Positions 4,998 to 8,246 of a DNA stretch of 8,246 nucleotides are shown here, one piece after another. A program made the position numbers and the translations under genes. The notes under the pieces were generated by a model. That model had not been told where the DNA came from. It did not search any database and saw only the letters and a list, made by a program, of their open reading frames with translations. Every line of letters starts with the position of its first letter. The stretch's first letter is position 1. Source of the DNA: Chloroflexi bacterium RBG_16_51_16 (lineage in GTDB: Bacteria; Chloroflexota; Anaerolineae; Anaerolineales; Villigracilaceae); NCBI GenBank assembly GCA_001796785.1, contig MGNL01000102.1, forward strand, positions 1 through 8,246. Reading direction: 5' to 3'.

Positions 4998-6245
4998 CTA
5001 AGGCGGACCACCCAGCGGCATGCAGGCTAACTGAGTACCTTGTGGGAGTACGTCGCATGCTCCTCTGATTGTCCTGTTTTGATCATTAATCGAGCACATG
5101 GCACCGGCTGGCTGGTTGAGGCAGGCATCGATGGCAGCCTGAGGCGGCTGACCACCTACACCACCCTGCGACTGCGCAGCGGGCTGAGGCTCGAATTGGC
5201 TCTGCGCTTGGCCCGAGCTCGCCTGACCGCCGCCTGGCCTTATCGACAATCCACGGACGACCGGATCTCCCCGAAAACAACCAACCGTGTAAGGAAATTC
5301 ACGGGTTGCGTGATAATGGTACATTTCAACCGTCTGGCCATCCCATTCGATGGTATGCGAATGGCCGTGGCATTCATCCAAGTCTGCGTTGGTGATTTCC
5401 TTTCCATCTTCGCTATAGTAGCCGAATATTCCGAAGCCATCGAAGGCATAACCCATCAACGCCGAATGGCCAGCGGCCACATCTTCGATGCACTCGCTCA
5501 GCGTGTGATAATGGTAAAAACCGTTTTGTTGGGGGTGTCCGTCGCAGCCATCCTGAACTTCATTCGCAGCCGCGTCCCTTCCCAACGCATCAAAAGCATT
5601 GAAGATCGCGATACCAGAAAGCAGGATACCGACTTCCCCGCCGACACAGGTGGCGGATGCGGAGAGGGAAGGATTAGCAGGAAGAGTCAAGGCGATCGTT
5701 TGGTTTGTGATCTCATTCGGATTTCGATCCACCTTATACGCATCATCGGTCGAACTGATCGGGTATACACCGGTTGTATGATCAGGCAGGCCGTTCCCGG
5801 TTATTATTCTTTGGTCGCCGCTGAGAGTGATCGAAAACTCGTGTGTCCATGAAACTGAACCATCAACAACCGCTTTTTTAGTCAAATCCCATGTGCCATC
5901 ACCATTCAGCCACCAGCCGGTTGCAGCAGGTCCACTGCCCTTGTAGTACGTCATACAGCTGAATACGAATCCCCGTTGAGGGCTGGCTGAAATTTTATTG
6001 TCTCCAAGCTCCAGGTGTGTGAAATCCAACACATCGACATGCTTGGGATTGCCTGCAGTGGTGATTGTCCCTGTGACTGATGGATCGCCCTCATTTACTT
6101 CCTGACCACTAGGCTCATCCTGCTTAAGCGGACTGTAAGACGTCTGGCTGTATTCTTGGTTTTTCCCCGGTTGAATACCTGAACTGCAGGCTGAAAGCAG
6201 CAGCGAACTGATTAGTGGCAGGAACAACATTAATTTCTTAGGCAT
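4998..6245 (-). CDS. YHYH-domain lipoprotein
   Basis: This 415-residue secreted lipoprotein has a lipobox Leu-Leu-Ser-Ala-Cys with lipid site Cys20. A polar linker follows (about 21-65), then a YHYH domain (about 90-330). The domain shows its hallmarks in order: Asp-Gly-Cys-Asp-Gly-His near 232-237, Tyr-His-Tyr-His at 244-247, Gly-Tyr-Ala-Phe-Asp-Gly-Phe-Gly-Ile-Phe-Gly at 265-275, Asp-Glu-Cys-His-Gly-His at 290-295 and a second Tyr-His-Tyr-His at 309-312. The repeated His motifs look metal-binding, but the family's activity is not known to me. After a Gly/Gln/Pro-rich linker (about 337-368) comes a small four-Cys tail (Cys375, 384, 397, 408) ending Leu-Ala-Cys-Met-Pro, seen on other secreted proteins. 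AGGAG lies 8 nt before the ATG. It follows the glycosyltransferase by 53 nt on the same strand and may share its transcript. It ends in TAG. Confidence 0.88.
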   Translation of the reverse strand: MPKKLMLFLPLISSLLLSACSSGIQPGKNQEYSQTSYSPLKQDEPSGQEVNEGDPSVTGTITTAGNPKHVDVLDFTHLELGDNKISASPQRGFVFSCMTYYKGSGPAATGWWLNGDGTWDLTKKAVVDGSVSWTHEFSITLSGDQRIITGNGLPDHTTGVYPISSTDDAYKVDRNPNEITNQTIALTLPANPSLSASATCVGGEVGILLSGIAIFNAFDALGRDAAANEVQDGCDGHPQQNGFYHYHTLSECIEDVAAGHSALMGYAFDGFGIFGYYSEDGKEITNADLDECHGHSHTIEWDGQTVEMYHYHATREFPYTVGCFRGDPVVRGLSIRPGGGQASSGQAQSQFEPQPAAQSQGGVGGQPPQAAIDACLNQPAGAMCSINDQNRTIRGACDVLPQGTQLACMPLGGPP

Positions 6246-6298
6246 TATTTACTCTCCTCTAATATTTTTCTCTGGGATTATATTGTTCGCAATACCAG

Positions 6299-8246
6299 TC
6301 ATTGACAAAGATATAGCGTGCTGGCCTGATCCCTTCCGGCAGGTAGATCATCCGGCCGGTTGAATTGCCCATCCGATTTGCTGGTAATCGCAGCAGGCTG
6401 CCGGCTGAATTCAGGGATGACTGAACAGGAGGATTGCACCCAATTCTGAATGTCCTGTTTGTTGCCTCGGTCGCCTCCAAGTAGCACATAACGCAATTCA
6501 CCGCTCTCCACCATTTCCGATAGTTCGTCAACAGATACAACTTCATCCTGGCCGCCGAAGCCACCCATATAGAGAACCGGTCGGCCGGTAGCCAGGACCA
6601 AACGAGCGCCCGTCATTGAACTTGGCACTGCAGCCAGATAATGTACATCCTGTGTAGTATCTACTAGATACTTGATAAGTATATCGTCCAGGTTCTCCTC
6701 GGGTCGCCCTCCTGTTGGAAGCGATATGTTGAGCGGACGCCCACCTGCACCCTGACCCGTTTCAACCAATCCTCCATACGCAGTTGGAAGATTTACATTG
6801 GTGCTCGAAACGACGGTCATCACCGTCCAATAAGCAGGAACTAGCATTATGGCAATCAAGCTGGCTATGAAGGCGAGACTTTTTCCATTGCGAAATACCA
6901 AAAACCAAATTCCGGTAATCATAAAGAGTGCCGCCGGGATCAACCACCCGGTGACATCCGCATACTGAATGGAGGCGAAGATTTGGAAACCGATGGTCAA
7001 AATCGCTGAAATCACAAGCAGGATGGATGGAAGGCTGCCTTGATTCCTCCTCTCCCACTGTTGAACGAATCCCACACCAACCACTCCACCTAATGCAGGT
7101 GCCAGCATGATCGCGTAATAGGCATGGAAGATCCCGGAAATGGCGCTGAAGAACACCAGGCAGGTCAATAACCAGCCGCCCCATAAGATCAACGCCTTGT
7201 GAATTCCAGCTTCAACCGGCAGGCGTATTCGGGTTGAAAATAGTGCTGCAAGCAGGCTGACAAGTGCGAACGGCAATAACCACGACATCTGTTTGGAAAG
7301 CGGGCTGGTAAAGAATCGCCATAATCCTGGGGTACCGGTTTCATTGCTGAACGGTGTGCCTCCCTGCCCACCTGGTCGGGATTGCCCAGAGCCGAAAGTC
7401 GGCAGTCCATCACCCGGGACCGGTGGTTGACCAGCACCAGGAATGAATTGATCATCGATCCGGTTGGGTTGAAGCCCTTGGTTAAAAGCCTGGTTACTTG
7501 ATGGATCGAAAGGACGATCATCCAGATTATTAGCTGGTACCCGACCATCCCGGCCGAATAAACGCGAAGTTCCATTATGACCGAAGATCAGTCCCATCAC
7601 GGTGTTATCCCCGCTGGACCCTATATATGGGCGCTGGTCTGCTGGTGTTAAATCAACTATGACTGCCCATGGCAGGGACACAGCGATAAGGAGCAAGGAT
7701 GCTGCTCCAAGTTTGAACACCTTTCGCATCCAGCCTTCCCTGGAACCGAGGAAATAAAGAGCATAGAACGCTGGCAGGGGTAGAAACGCCTGCAGCATTT
7801 TGATATTAAATCCAAGGCCCACGATGAATGCGCCCAATATAAGCCAGCGAGCCTTTCCCGTTTCAGTCGCCTGGATAAATGCCCAGGCAGCAAGCAACAG
7901 GAAGAACACGAGCAATCCATCCATAGTGTTATTACGGTTGGTCGCCACGAAAACCGGAGTGATCGCCATCACAAGCGCGGCAACAATTCCGGCTAACGCT
8001 CCCATGTATTTCTTTACCATCCCATAAAGTAGCGGTAATCCCATCACACCAGCCAGGATGTTCGGCAGGGTAACGCTGAAACCGCTCACACCGAGGAAAT
8101 ATGCAAATGCCGCCTCGATCCATAAACCAAGCGGCGGCTTGTCAACCGTGACCGATCCACCCGGTTCTGCAGCCGCGAAGAAAAAGTTCTTCCAGGATTT
8201 CAACATGGATTCCACGGCAGCCGTGTAATAGGCGTTCGCATCACCG
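6299..8246 (-). CDS. ArnT-like family 39 glycosyltransferase, 5' end cut by window edge
   Basis: This is an integral-membrane glycosyltransferase of the GT39/PMT-ArnT superfamily, which moves sugars from polyprenyl-phosphate carriers to protein or lipid acceptors outside the membrane. The frame is open to base 8245 (648 residues visible), and the segment Gly-Asp-Ala-Asn-Ala-Tyr-Tyr at the edge is already inside the conserved domain. The start and the first TM helix with its catalytic acidic loop therefore lie outside the window; the GTG at 8215 is internal. Visible hallmarks are Ser-Trp-Lys-Asn-Phe-Phe-Phe, Asp-Lys-Pro-Pro-Leu-Gly, and many TM helices. A Gly/Pro-rich linker (roughly positions 7460-7330 on this strand) precedes Leu-Trp-Arg-Phe-Phe and Ser-Trp-Leu-Leu-Pro-Phe. 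A soluble C-terminal domain ends Leu-Tyr-Leu-Cys-Gln. This linker-containing subgroup occurs in actinobacteria, Chloroflexota and others. The acceptor is unknown; a link to the YHYH lipoprotein downstream is only suggested by position. Confidence 0.88.
   Translation of the reverse strand, partial: GDANAYYTAAVESMLKSWKNFFFAAAEPGGSVTVDKPPLGLWIEAAFAYFLGVSGFSVTLPNILAGVMGLPLLYGMVKKYMGALAGIVAALVMAITPVFVATNRNNTMDGLLVFFLLLAAWAFIQATETGKARWLILGAFIVGLGFNIKMLQAFLPLPAFYALYFLGSREGWMRKVFKLGAASLLLIAVSLPWAVIVDLTPADQRPYIGSSGDNTVMGLIFGHNGTSRLFGRDGRVPANNLDDRPFDPSSNQAFNQGLQPNRIDDQFIPGAGQPPVPGDGLPTFGSGQSRPGGQGGTPFSNETGTPGLWRFFTSPLSKQMSWLLPFALVSLLAALFSTRIRLPVEAGIHKALILWGGWLLTCLVFFSAISGIFHAYYAIMLAPALGGVVGVGFVQQWERRNQGSLPSILLVISAILTIGFQIFASIQYADVTGWLIPAALFMITGIWFLVFRNGKSLAFIASLIAIMLVPAYWTVMTVVSSTNVNLPTAYGGLVETGQGAGGRPLNISLPTGGRPEENLDDILIKYLVDTTQDVHYLAAVPSSMTGARLVLATGRPVLYMGGFGGQDEVVSVDELSEMVESGELRYVLLGGDRGNKQDIQNWVQSSCSVIPEFSRQPAAITSKSDGQFNRPDDLPAGRDQASTLYLCQ

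Noticed and set aside
5040..5852. Long plus-strand open frame of 270 codons
   Set aside because: It is antisense to the YHYH lipoprotein, which has a signal peptide, family motifs and a ribosome site. The translation shows no domain and an unnatural Arg/Ile/Ser-rich composition.
6299..6301. Second possible Sec codon at the TGA ending the glycosyltransferase
   Set aside because: Readthrough would add only a few residues before a TAA, with no recognisable sequence, and the protein already has a normal end.
6259..6564. Minus-strand frame overlapping the end of the glycosyltransferase, as a possible frameshifted C-terminus
   Set aside because: The main frame already ends with Leu-Tyr-Leu-Cys, a tail typical of this subgroup, and the alternative frame shows no domain. 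No frameshift is needed.

Overview
The window reads as ordinary bacterial chromosome with five plus-strand genes in a probable operon, a partial transporter upstream of them, and two minus-strand genes converging on them. The protein types (a family-39 glycosyltransferase with a Gly/Pro-rich linker, a YHYH lipoprotein, a PCYCGC lipoprotein, and membrane-anchored CuA and cytochrome c proteins) suggest an environmental bacterium, possibly Chloroflexota (Anaerolineae-like). That placement comes from remembered family distribution, not from a marker gene, and is tentative. No rRNA, tRNA, IS element, CRISPR array or phage gene was seen.

Layout. Positions 3-749 hold the C-terminal part of an EamA/DMT transporter whose start lies outside the window. 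A 137-nt gap (750-886) carries a TATAAT box and a dyad. The operon follows: a PCYCGC lipoprotein (887-1327), a small membrane-anchored CuA cupredoxin (1355-1894), a NapH/NosR-type membrane polyferredoxin (1891-3282), a membrane-anchored CuA-cytochrome c fusion (3267-4298), and a DUF1573-like membrane-anchored protein (4357-4809). The middle genes are joined by 4-nt and about 16-nt overlaps. A non-coding stretch (4810-4997) holds a C-rich tract and a perfect 12-bp hairpin. On the minus strand are a YHYH lipoprotein (6245-4998) and, upstream of it, a partial ArnT-like glycosyltransferase (8246-6299).

Main result. The DUF1573-like gene is interrupted by an in-frame UGA (4624-4626) directly after a Cys codon. 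The same frame then continues for 60 clean codons with family-like sequence to a TAA at 4807. Eleven nt after the UGA is a perfect 7-bp stem with a 5-nt AGTTC loop. This fits the general description of a bacterial SECIS: short stem, G among the first two loop bases, apical loop 18 nt from the UGA. The most economical reading is an undescribed or rarely described selenoprotein with a Cys-Sec-Pro-Pro motif, which a standard gene caller would truncate at 4626. A nonsense mutation or sequencing error remains possible.

How the genes may work together (inference). The polyferredoxin could take electrons from the quinone pool or cytoplasm. Two CuA domains and a cytochrome c outside the membrane could pass them on. 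The PCYCGC lipoprotein and the Cys-Sec DUF1573-like protein could supply thiol/selenol chemistry or copper handling for these centres. The set resembles nos-type (nitrous oxide reductase) accessory modules, but neither a terminal reductase nor an oxidase catalytic subunit lies in the window, so the final acceptor is unknown.
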